Source: Blepharisma japonicum (Eukaryota; Ciliophora; Heterotrichea; Heterotrichida; Blepharismidae). From it: a stretch of DNA of 64,000 bases. The notes under the pieces are model-generated. The model had not been told where the DNA came from, did not search any database, and saw only the letters and a program-made list of their open reading frames with translations. Both the position numbers and the translations under genes were made by a program. The DNA lies in assembly GCA_949751835.1 (NCBI GenBank), contig CATKHK010000035.1, positions 186,001 to 250,000 on the forward strand. Reading direction: 5' to 3'. Each line of letters begins with the position of its first letter. Position 1 is the stretch's first letter. Below, in pieces: positions 54,783 to 64,000 of this stretch.

Positions 54783-56291
54783 TTAAATTTTTATAACTTC
54801 AGATATTCAAGGATGCTTTAAAGCTTTACTTGGGGTGAGTCGATTATCGGGATCATACCGCAGACATTCTATTTATTTCTTACCTTCTAAAAAATCTAAA
54901 AATCGTAAGTCTGTTGTTTTTATTTTATCAATCAATAAAACACTCCCAGGAGTTCTAGGCTTATTGTATGATTTTTGGTAGAGAATAGGCTCACCAAATA
55001 AATTGAAATATGAATCTTTCATTGATGATTGGGAAACTAAAGAATCAGGAGGAATGCCTAATAACTCCATTATGCAGGAAAGTTGGTCATGATCATTTTC
55101 ACCGGGAAATAGCGGAACCCCAGCAAAGCATTCGGCCAAAATACATCCAAGAGATCACATATCTATAGGATATGAATGCAAACATCCTAAAATGACTTCT
55201 GGAGCACGATAATATTTCACTTGCTCTATATTATATTTTTTATCAGAAGAAAAGCATGATGATCCGAAATCTATAAGCTTTATTTCAGATTTTGAGTACA
55301 TTTTCAGCAAAATATTTTTTGGGTTTAAGTCGCAGTGGATAATCCCGCATTTTCTCAACAATTTTAATGCTCTAATTATTTGTTTTGCTATTCTTTTAAT
55401 AATTCCCAATGGCAATCCCATAGTTTTGCTAGACCTTATCATCGTGTGTAAGCTTATATCCAAGATTTCCATCACCATGCATATATGTTTTCTAAATAAG
55501 AAAAATTCATGTATCCTAACAATATTGTACTCATCATTTTCATCTTCGTCTTTTATAGCATGAAGAATCTTAGCTTCGGCTACACCTTGTTTATAAATTT
55601 TTGGCTTACTTTTGACTACTTTTATTGCCACAATTTCTTTAGTTTTATGGTCAAAACATTTACAAACTTGGCTGCAATTTCCTGCACCTATGATTTCTAA
55701 TATCTCATATCTGTAGTTTAGATGATCTCCAACGATTAAAATATAGTTAGAATTTTCGTCGTCAAATCCGTAGTTTTTTTCTGTTTTATTTGAAAAAGTT
55801 TTTGATGCATTTATACCCAAGAAATAGACTTTGGGGTATTCTAAAATTTCTCCATGCTCAAAAGGAGTCAAAGAGTTCATGTAACGCTTCAAGGCTTGAG
55901 AAGATACAATGGGAAATTTTAAATCTTCGTTAGCTACCTGCAAATCTTGAGACTTTAGAATTGATGCTTTTCTTGAAGCCTTGGAGTTGTTAAGTTTATC
56001 CGGTGTACGAATAGGAGAGCTAGCTAAAGATTTATTTGTGGCATTGTTATATCTGGGCGATATATTTGATCTGTGATTATTGTGTATGTATGGAAGCGAA
56101 ATATCGTCTTTTTGTTTTCGTGAAGAATCCAGGATAGTAAACTTCTGATCTGCTGCAATAGATAAAGCGTATTTGTGGAGCCTTGCTTTATTTTGATCTT
56201 TCTCAGTTAATAAGCTTAAGTTTCTTGCATTTCTCGGAGTAATAAAGGTATAAATTCTTGCATTATCATTTCTTTGGGATATAGATTTCAT
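54783..56291 (-). CDS. DYRK-like protein kinase with altered motifs
   Basis: 497 residues, with TGA=Trp at 55155-55157 (PIDMWSLGC) and a 15-nt intron at 54869-54883. The start is the ATG giving MKSISQRNDNAR. The N-terminal 170 residues are basic and Ser-rich and are followed by a kinase domain with VAIKVVKSK, HCDLNPKNIL, DFGSSC, YYRAPEVILG and LAECFAGVPLFPGEND, the DYRK-family pattern. The domain end (CLRYDPDNRLTPSKALKHPW) appears only after intron removal. The catalytic-loop Lys is Asn (DLNPKN) and the second Tyr of the YxY activation motif is Ile (KKYNIEQVKYY). DYRKs autophosphorylate that Tyr, so regulation must differ. Confidence 0.87.
54869..54883 (-). other. 15-nt intron (DYRK-like gene)
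   Basis: GTAAGAAATAAATAG. Retention gives TAA in frame; removal adds the conserved last 30 residues of the kinase domain. Confidence 0.92.
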
Positions 56292-56518
56292 ATGTAATTT
56301 ACATATTATCAATGCTTCAATAGCGAATTAAAATAATGGCAACTTTGAAAGCTTTCTTAAAAAATATTTATCATCCTTTCAATCCAGATACATTTAATGG
56401 TTACATAATTGTAATAACAAAATAGTAGCTCTCAAATTAATGCTTAATTAATTTAATAGTTTCTCTTCAGTATAATATTTTATCTAAACAGATTTTGAAT
56501 TAAAAAAACTTAAGAAAA

Positions 56519-57040
56519 TTATCCTAATATAATATAATCCATAAGAAGAGCTATTGTCATTCCTATGAAAGCTCCAACTAACCCATCTGTAGGATAATGA
56601 CACATATAATAGACCCTAGAAAACATTGTTCCAATTGTCATAAACGCTCCAATTCACCAAGGTATTCAAGTGTGCCAACATAGAAAAGTTCAAAACGCTG
56701 CAGCCTGGGCAGAATCGCAAGATGGCATTGAATATTTTGAGTCATTTTTCCTAAACTCAAACATCAAAGCTTCAATTCGTGGCTGATAAGGTGTCGGTCT
56801 TTCTCTGCACAATTTCCCCTTAAGGTATTCTGTTACTTTAGAGATTAGTATTGGAAGTAAACAGCATATTAAAATTGATCCGTAAGAGATTGGCACACTT
56901 ACAAAAGCTATAATCCAAATATAGGTAAGTATCTCATTGTTAAACGAAGCTGCAAAAACTGCCATCAAATACTCAAAAGGTCCCCAAGTCCTAATAGATT
57001 TAAGTAAAAATTTGAACATACGTTCATCAATTATATTCAT
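56519..57040 (-). CDS. PAP2-type phosphatase with altered motif 2
   Basis: 173 residues after reading several TGA codons as Trp (FWTFLCWHTWIPWW). It has five to six hydrophobic helices. Motif 1 is KGKLCRERP (K-x6-RP) and motif 3 SRVYYMCHYPTD (SR-x5-H-x3-D). Motif 2, normally PSGH, reads PSCD, so the usual His is replaced by Asp. PAP2 enzymes dephosphorylate lipid phosphates in membranes. Whether this one is active is uncertain. It begins 13 bp downstream of the CABLES-like gene's stop on the same strand. Confidence 0.83.
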
Positions 57041-57053
57041 AATATTTATTATA

Positions 57054-57968
57054 TTAATTTACATCATTCCATTTATTCTCATCTCCAAGATATTTTTCTG
57101 GGTCTATTTCGAGTTTTTCTAATATCCTATAAAAATATTCTTCAAACTCACTAGCGTCACAATTTAAGTTAAATCGAAGTTTTCGATAGGCCTCAAACTC
57201 ATATTCAAAGATATCGCTTGGCTTTAAGTTAGTTTTTTTATCTAAATCGCACATTGAACGAACTAATACTTGAAGTCTGAGCTTAGAAAGATTGAGGTGA
57301 ATTTCTTCGTTAAATTTGTAAGCTAAAACAACACAAGTGTAGGCAACGAGTTTCCTATTTTGTCGAGTCACTACTCCGATACAAAGCAAACGATGAAAAT
57401 ACCGAAAAGCCATTGCAAGAGTTCATACGTCGATATCAAGATCTTTGCAAAGCACTTGTATTAAGCTGTACTGCAAGTTAACGATTTTACTTAAAGTTAG
57501 ACCAGGCCCTAGCTGAGGATTTTTCATCTGAAATTCATAATTTAGCGCATCTGTCATTTGGGATGGCGGCATACACATAGGAGCATCAGACAAATCTACA
57601 GATGGATACTTATCAGGTGAATAGTCGTTTAAAAATTTTCTGTAGGACTTTCTTTGGATTTTTAATTTTGCTCTGTTCCTATTGAGTTCATTTTGCTGAA
57701 CCAGCTCTTGGCCTGTCCTTATATTGGAAAGAAAATCAAGTGCTTTTTTCAAAAATAATTTTTCTTCAGCAGTTTGAGCAACTCTTATTTTATCTTTATA
57801 AGAAAGTCTTCGACTTTTATGAGCAGAATCTTCATGTGACTGGTAAGACTCCATATCGGGTGAATGCTCTGTTTCACTGGTTTTAATATCAGTTTTTCAA
57901 AGCTTTTTAAACAAGTCTTGGTTTAGGTCAAGAATACCGTGTCTTCGAGTTCTATGGATTTGCTGCAT
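57054..57968 (-). CDS. CABLES-like cyclin-box protein
   Basis: 304 residues from the ATG giving MQQIHRTRRHGI, with two TGA=Trp codons (KKLWKTD, DVWTLAMAF). The N-terminal half is basic, with KIRVAQTAEEKLFLKKALDFLSNI. The C-terminal half is a cyclin fold (WTLAMAFRYFHRLL, TRQNRKLVAYTCVVLAYKFNEE, FEYEFEAYRKLRFNL), with the N-R-K-L and A-x-KF spacing of CABLES (CDK5 and ABL enzyme substrate) proteins. These link CDKs to kinases in animals. The function in ciliates is not known to me. The partner CDK is not in the window. Confidence 0.82.
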
Positions 57969-58169
57969 TTTGTTTATATTATTAAATATAGTTGAAACAC
58001 CAATTTTTACTTATCCAAAATAGATCCATATTAAATCTATCAGAAGTACTGGAAATTTGAACCAAGCACTTGAAGTTCTATAATTAATAATAAATATAAA
58101 AAGGCTATTCAGAAGATTATTTATAAAGAAATAATACTAAAAAACTTATATTAATCAATTATCAATATT

Positions 58170-60884
58170 ATGGGTGATTATTCAAAACTTGCTGAAAATC
58201 ATGAACCTGAAATACAAGCACTTGACTTATCACCCGAAACACAAGCTGAACTTAATACAGGCTCTGATGGACTTTCATCTGAAGAAGTTATTCTTCGCTT
58301 TCAAAGAGATGGCCCAAATCTCCTTCCAGAGAAGCGTGAAAAATCTTGTCTATGATACCTCGGATACCTGTGGGGTCCCATTCCATTAATGATATGAGCA
58401 GCAATTACATTTGAAATCCTAAGAGATGCATGGGTGAGCTTTTTTGTCCTTTTAATACTTCAGTTTATTAATGGAATTATGAAATGATATCAAGATCGAG
58501 GATCAAGAACTTCTATCAAGAGGCTTAAAACCAGCCTGCTCCCCCAAACTTATGTGAAGAGAGAAGGGAGATGGGAGCCAGTCGCATCAAAAGATCTCGT
58601 GATTGGAGACCGCATTAAAATTAAAATTGGAGACATTGCGCCAGCTGACTTAGTTTTGGGCGAAGGCAGCTGCGAGTTTGATTTGTCCTCTATTTCTGGA
58701 GAGAGTTTTCCAGTTAAAAAAGGAGAAGGACAAGTGGTGTATAAAGGCTCTATTTGTAAGAAAGGAGAAATGGAAGCGATTGTGATGGCTACTGGAATTA
58801 GGACGTTTTTATATAAGTCAAAGCAGAAATTAATAGTCAAAAATGAGAAAACGTCGTTTGAAAAAGCCAATTTTTGGATTTCATTGTCTTTGCTAATCGT
58901 ATCAACAATACTGGTAGGAGTTATTTTGGCTGTTGTACTTGTGAGAGGAAATGATATCTTGGAGTCATTATCTATTTGTACAGTGCTTTTAGTTGCTTCA
59001 ATTCCCATCGCTATGCAGCTGGTATGCACAACTGTTTTGGCAGTCGGAGCAAATACCATGGCATCTAAAAAAACCATTGTGACAAGATTGAATTCAATAG
59101 AAAAACTAGCAGGGATGAATTTGCTTTGCGTAAAGAAAACTGGGATGCTTACCAGAAACGATTTGACTGCTCAACAGCCTGTATTATTAAGAAGATATAC
59201 AATAGAAGATATATTTTTATCAGCTGGCTTGGCCTCAAAAAGAACTCCAGGCTCCCAAGACCCAATTGATAAATGCATCACCGAGTATGCGACACAAAAA
59301 TGCAGAATAAATTTTCAAGCTTATGATGAGCTAGAATTCATACCTTTTGACTCGAAGAAGAAAAGATGTGAAGTTTTAGTCCAAAATACCCGTACTGGAG
59401 ACAGGTTTAAATGCACCAAAGGATCTCCACAAATAATCCTAGCAATGGCTCAAGATCCGGATATAGAAAATGAAGTGACTAAACAAGTAGAAGAACTCTC
59501 TGTAAGAGGGTATAGGGCTATTGGCGTCGCAAGGACAAATAAAGATGGGAAATGGTCCATGATTGGGCTAATTCCTCTATATGACCCGCCTAGAGAAGAT
59601 GCAAAAGATTCTATTGAAAAAGCATTTCAAATGCAAATTGGTATTAAATTGCTAACTGGCGACCAAATGGCTATATCAAAAGAAACTGCCAAGCTTTTAA
59701 ATTTAGGTGACAAAATATATCATGGAGAAATTGTCTGTTTTGACACAACTGAAGAGCAAAAGGAAAATCTTGATTACGTGCTGGATCATGCAGATGGTTT
59801 TGCTGAGGTATTTCCAGAGCATAAATACATTATTGTGAAGCTTTTACAAGAAAAAGGTTACAAAGTTGGAGTCATGGGCTCAAATGTAAATGATGTAACC
59901 GCTCTTAAAAAAGCTGATGTAGGGATTGCTGTTTATGGAGCTCTTGATGCTGCTAAATCTGCTTCTGATATTATTTTAACCTACCCAGGACTTTCTGTAA
60001 TAATGGCAGCCGTTCATGAAGCTAGAAAAACGTTCCAAAGACTGAATAATTATTATACCTACAGAATAGCTTGCACTTTGCAGCTTTTGCTATTTTTTGC
60101 TACAACAATGATATTAATTAATCCTAGCAAAAAGCATTGCAACCAGGGAGATTGTGATAAAGTACCTAATACCTTTGCCTTGCCAGTGATATCTCTTGTA
60201 ATAATCACAGTTCTAAACGATGGAACTATAATCTCTATCGCTTATGATAATGTAGCAGCTAACACAAAGCCTTATAAGCTGAGTTTGTCAATGATACTGT
60301 GGAATTCGCTTATTTTAGGAATTATTCCATATGTATCTTCTGTTGCTTTATTATTAATGGCAATAGGGCATATGGATACTAATCATCCAAACAGAATCCT
60401 CAAATTCTTTGGTGTTGGAGCTTTAAATTATGGAGAAATTTTGACTATGATGTATCTCAAAGTATCACTTTCAGATTATCTCACAGTATTTGCTGCAAGA
60501 ACTTCTGATTGGTTCTGGTCGAGTAAGCCAACAAAGCTATTAATGGGTTCAGCTGCTGTTGCCATTTTGATAGCAACGCTTTTATCTGTTTATTGGTTCT
60601 TGCACTATTTTGAATGGACAGATGAGAGGAGTGATTTTCCAAGTATGAAGCCTATTGGATGGGGCACTGCAGGATTTGTGTGGGGATATAATTTTGTTTT
60701 CTTCATATTCCAAGATTTAATCAAGGTGTTTATTCACAAACAACAGCAAGTGAAATCTCAGAATGACTATTATTACCCTTACAGCGGAGTAGTTGATGAA
60801 AACTTTTTAGCATTCACTGGAAGTGTTCAAAGCAAAAATTCAATTGTAACAAAAAGATCAATGATCGCAGCAAATGAAGACTAA
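58170..60884 (+). CDS. P3A-type ATPase lacking the phosphorylated Asp (predicted pseudoenzyme)
   Basis: 904 residues, the usual length of plasma-membrane H+-ATPases, in one frame with TGA=Trp at 58353, 58395 and 58485. The fold is complete: helices M1-M2, actuator with SGES, M4 with IPIAMQ, N domain with KGSP, P domain with DPPR and LLTGDQ, and M5-M10 including LNDGT (Asp684, the M6 position used for proton binding in plant pumps). The catalytic site, however, reads CVKKTGMLT where CSDKTGTLT is expected, with Lys322 at the position of the phosphorylated Asp, and GDGVND reads GSNVND (Ser571). Such a protein cannot form the aspartyl-phosphate. With no other damage it looks maintained, perhaps as a regulator of a true pump. 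Confidence 0.9.
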
Positions 60885-61638
<754 letters not shown>

Positions 61639-61689
61639 AAATTTTAATAATAACAGTCAACCTCAATAAATTGAAAATCCCATAAAGAT

Positions 61690-62082
61690 ATGATTTCTCA
61701 TTTCTTATCAAAAATGTCAGAATCTATAATGTTTAATTATAAAGCTCAGAACCCCCTTGAGAAGCGAAAAGCTGAATGTGAGAGTATTATGAAGAGCTGG
61801 CCTGATAGAATCCCTATAATTCTTGAAAAAGACCCCAGATCACAGCTTGAAAGCATTCAAAAATTCAAATTTTTGTGTCCATATGACTATACTGTCCAAA
61901 AGTTTTTGACTTCAATAAGACTTAAAGTGAACCTTCCCAAAGATGTAGCTTTATTTATATTTGTCAACGGGAATGATCTAATGACAGGTGACTCCACAAT
62001 GAAAGAAATTTACGAGCGAAAAAAGGATGAGGATGGATTTATCTACCTAAACTATTCCGATCACCCTGTTCTGGGAGGATAA
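61690..62082 (+). CDS. ATG8/LC3-family ubiquitin-like protein
   Basis: 130 residues as written, or about 117 if translation starts at the internal Met of MFNYKAQ, which aligns with the usual ATG8 start. Core matches include PLEKRKAECESIMKSWPDRIPII, LPKDVALFIFVNGN and YLNYSD. ATG8 is conjugated to phosphatidylethanolamine on autophagosomes through a C-terminal Gly. This protein ends directly in VLGG, so a Gly is already terminal; the residue before the Gly pair is Leu where Phe or Tyr is usual. It lies 51 bp after the zinc finger gene on the same strand. Confidence 0.92.
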   Translation: MISHFLSKMSESIMFNYKAQNPLEKRKAECESIMKSWPDRIPIILEKDPRSQLESIQKFKFLCPYDYTVQKFLTSIRLKVNLPKDVALFIFVNGNDLMTGDSTMKEIYERKKDEDGFIYLNYSDHPVLGG

Positions 62083-62154
62083 TGAAATAAAAGTTTAGTT
62101 TTAATTTCATAGGATTTTAAATAGAAATGGGCGCAAATCAGAATTAATGCATAT

Positions 62155-62625
62155 TTAAGATATAAAGTCAAACATATAGGACATTTGTATCAAAACTCTG
62201 CACTGCTCTGACTTGTCTGGGTTAGCACAAATTGATAAAACTTGTTTTACTACTGGCTCGGTGTCCTCAAAGCCATTCATCAAAGTATAAAATTCATTAT
62301 AATCTTTTGGGCTCGTGTTATGCTCGATGCAGACAGTTCTGAGCTTTTCTTTGACTTCTTCATCTAAAAAATCTTGTTTTGTTGAGCTATGATACTGCCT
62401 CAGTGCATTTCTAATCATCTTCTCTAAAGGATTTTCTTTCTCTTTTTCCTCATTATAGTTGGCAAGTCAATTATCAATTCTTTTCTTTTCTTCTCGATGC
62501 TCGTACACTGCAATTAAAGAAAAAACACCAAAGGGTATTACTCCAAGTCATTTGATATAAGGCCAATACGATGACTCAGGTGGAACTTCGCCAGAAAAAA
62601 ACCTTTTTGCGAACCTATGTATCAT
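62155..62625 (-). CDS. Small membrane protein, probably mitochondrial
   Basis: 156 residues from the ATG at 62625. TGA codons read as Trp extend the frame (YIKWLGVIP, IDNWLANYN). The N-terminus (MIHRFAKRFFSGEVPPES) is amphipathic and basic with an RFF-S element like a mitochondrial presequence. One membrane helix (LGVIPFGVFSLIAVYEH) is followed by a charged helical domain. Family not recognised; ciliate mitochondrial complexes contain many such private subunits, which makes that a fair guess only. Confidence 0.65.
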
Positions 62626-62666
62626 AATTGTATTAAGAAGAAATAATTATAGCAGAAAGCATTAAA

Positions 62667-62918
62667 TTATAATCCCTGCATCGCTAAACGATTTTGTTCT
62701 TCTAATAGCGCTGGGTTGTAGATATAGTCAGCGATTTTTGTTCCCCATTTCACCAATACAACAGTGGAAGCCACAAAAATGCCTACAGTGGTGTAAATTG
62801 ATTTTCTTGCAGCCCTTTCTCTAAGATCAGAGGGCCAAATAAGATTCTTTAATTGTTGGACACGGTCTTTAGATCCTTCGATGGCGAGCTGCTTCTTTCC
62901 TTCTTTTGAGTCTGACAT
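62667..62918 (-). CDS. Small single-span membrane protein, 83 aa
   Basis: Continuous ATG to TAA. A charged N-terminus is followed by RERAARKSIYTTVGIFVASTV, one membrane helix (about residues 42-58), and a short tail ending NPALLEEQNRLAMQGL. No signal peptide. It is 41 bp upstream of the preceding small membrane gene and in the same orientation. No family recognised. Confidence 0.62.
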   Translation of the reverse strand: MSDSKEGKKQLAIEGSKDRVQQLKNLIWPSDLRERAARKSIYTTVGIFVASTVVLVKWGTKIADYIYNPALLEEQNRLAMQGL

Positions 62919-62973
62919 TTATAAGTAAAGATCAATTACCAGAGAATTTAATAATAATTATTTGAATCAAAAA

Positions 62974-64000
62974 TTAGCTTACTCCTTCTATTGAATTAAA
63001 AATAGGCAAAACTACACTGATTTTCGGCATCAAAACTTTCAAGTTTTCTTCGACGCAAATCAATTTGGATTCTTCATCAAGAAGTCTTATCCCAATCCAC
63101 ACTGAATCAGGATTCTTTGGATTTAACACTTTTCCTTTGACTTTTTCCATTATTTCATCCAAGTCTCGCTTATGAAGCTTCCAACTGTTTCGCTTTAAAA
63201 ATCTCCATTTGAAGTTATTAAGGATTTTATCAATATTTGGGCTAATTTCTGATAAATTCCCTATTGGGCCATTTGGATGAGTAATTTGCGCGAAAGGCTG
63301 AAGATAGTCGGTTGAGAAAATTTGATAGGTTTGTGTGAGCTGGGTAAAGCTTTCAACTGTAAGTGCTTGAATTATTTCGTTGTCTTCTCCTGTGAAGTTC
63401 TGAGCAAACTCATTAAAAAGCTCACGGTAATAAGACTCAGACAACTTGGCATTTGAAATATGCCTTACAAGCAGCTCGAATTCTTGGAAATTTAAAAATC
63501 CATCATCATTAAGATCAGCAGCCTCATAAATGCATTTTACAAAGTTCATCCTGATAGCTCGTTTTTTACAAATTCGTTCGATAACTTCATCGTATAATTT
63601 ATCAAGCTCAATATATATATTTTTATTCTGGTCTATTATTTTCAGAGCCTCAATAGAGACTAATAGTGAGCTTACTTCCTCCTGGGCCATTTCAGCTAGA
63701 TACACTTTGCAGAATTCAATAGCTTTATCATAAAGCACAAATTGAATTTCTGCGAAATCTCCTTGGTTTTCTTTAAATCCAAAGTTTTCTTTCATGAATT
63801 TAAGCAAATCCAAATAGACCTCAAGGTCTTGATTTGTGAGCTCTGAGTATAATTTCAAAAATCTCCCGAATATATAAATTCTTTTAATATTTTTGAATTT
63901 AACACAAGATGATAATAATTGGTACATTTTGTTGACGACCACTTTATGCATTCCATACTTTCTATTAAAAACTTCTAGCAAAAGCTGAGACATTGTTTGG
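62974..64000 (-). CDS. EF-hand protein (5' end cut by window edge)
   Basis: The frame stays open through the right edge (codons for Gln and Thr precede the first visible Met), so the true start is probably outside the window. The visible 340 residues are mostly helical, with one good EF-hand loop, DLNDDGFLNFQEF, and weaker pairing around it. No kinase or other catalytic domain is seen in the visible part. It may be the C-terminal part of a larger Ca-binding scaffold. It ends in TAA 55 bp from the next gene. Confidence 0.7.
   Translation of the reverse strand, partial: QTMSQLLLEVFNRKYGMHKVVVNKMYQLLSSCVKFKNIKRIYIFGRFLKLYSELTNQDLEVYLDLLKFMKENFGFKENQGDFAEIQFVLYDKAIEFCKVYLAEMAQEEVSSLLVSIEALKIIDQNKNIYIELDKLYDEVIERICKKRAIRMNFVKCIYEAADLNDDGFLNFQEFELLVRHISNAKLSESYYRELFNEFAQNFTGEDNEIIQALTVESFTQLTQTYQIFSTDYLQPFAQITHPNGPIGNLSEISPNIDKILNNFKWRFLKRNSWKLHKRDLDEIMEKVKGKVLNPKNPDSVWIGIRLLDEESKLICVEENLKVLMPKISVVLPIFNSIEGVS

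Noticed and set aside
58170-60884. Treating the P3A ATPase as a pseudogene
   Set aside because: The 904-codon frame is undamaged and all non-catalytic motifs are conserved; loss is confined to the phosphorylation site and one Mg-binding motif.

Overview
The window reads as a piece of the macronuclear genome of a heterotrich ciliate of the Blepharisma type. Two features lead to this. First, most genes only read through if TGA is tryptophan, and TAA and TAG are the only stops. In-frame TGA falls exactly at conserved Trp positions, for example in the kinase motif D-W-SLG, the DYRK motif PIDM-W-SLGC and kelch repeats. Second, coding frames are joined by GT..AG introns of only 15 or 16 nt; I found seven. 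Stentor has the same tiny introns but the standard code, while Blepharisma combines both traits, so a Blepharisma-like species is the best inference. No telomere repeat is present. A run of exactly 100 N (46186-46285) marks a scaffold gap. All coordinates below use TGA=Trp and remove these introns, so many genes are longer than a standard-code reading would give.

Layout. 1-7.9 kb: the end of a TPR membrane-anchored protein, then three tandem copies of a class I SAM methyltransferase, with a duplicated scrap of the neighbouring FYVE-like coiled-coil gene. 8-12 kb: an AHA1-like Hsp90 co-chaperone with two N-domains, a small two-intron gene, an unknown protein, a DHHC-type palmitoyltransferase and tRNA-Val(AAC). 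12-20 kb: a Rho-like GTPase predicted to be GTPase-deficient, Mn/Fe superoxide dismutase, a membrane hybrid histidine kinase and a CDPK. 20-31 kb: UBTD-like protein, kelch-BTB protein, a Cys-rich type I membrane protein, mitochondrial release factor RF1, an ANKRD13-like protein, RING/TRAF-type finger, TPR-IQ protein and a coiled-coil protein. 32-44 kb: a 1347-residue Trp-rich coiled-coil EF-hand protein, an ULK4 homologue, a tyrosine phosphatase and a class 3 lipase. 44-58 kb: an unknown protein, the gap, a decayed SERCA-type Ca-ATPase, ArfB/ICT1 and F-actin capping protein alpha (head to head), kinesin-2, a TTLL tubulin glutamylase, a DYRK-like kinase, PAP2 and a CABLES-like cyclin. 58-64 kb: an intact-looking P3A ATPase that lacks its phosphorylated Asp, a C2H2 finger, ATG8, two small membrane proteins and an EF-hand protein cut by the window edge.

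There are no operons in the bacterial sense. Several genes concern cilia or microtubules (kinesin-2, TTLL, ULK4), as expected for a ciliate. Two mitochondrial translation-termination or rescue genes (RF1 and ArfB) are present. Spacing is very tight: two divergent pairs have only 3 and 28 bp between start codons, and several same-strand neighbours are 13-55 bp apart.

The most notable observations are a full-length proton-pump-like P-type ATPase with the catalytic Asp replaced by Lys and the GDGxND motif altered (a predicted pseudoenzyme), a Rho protein with natural substitutions at both positions equivalent to G12 and Q61, and a set of further enzymes with changed catalytic motifs (DYRK, PAP2, DHHC).
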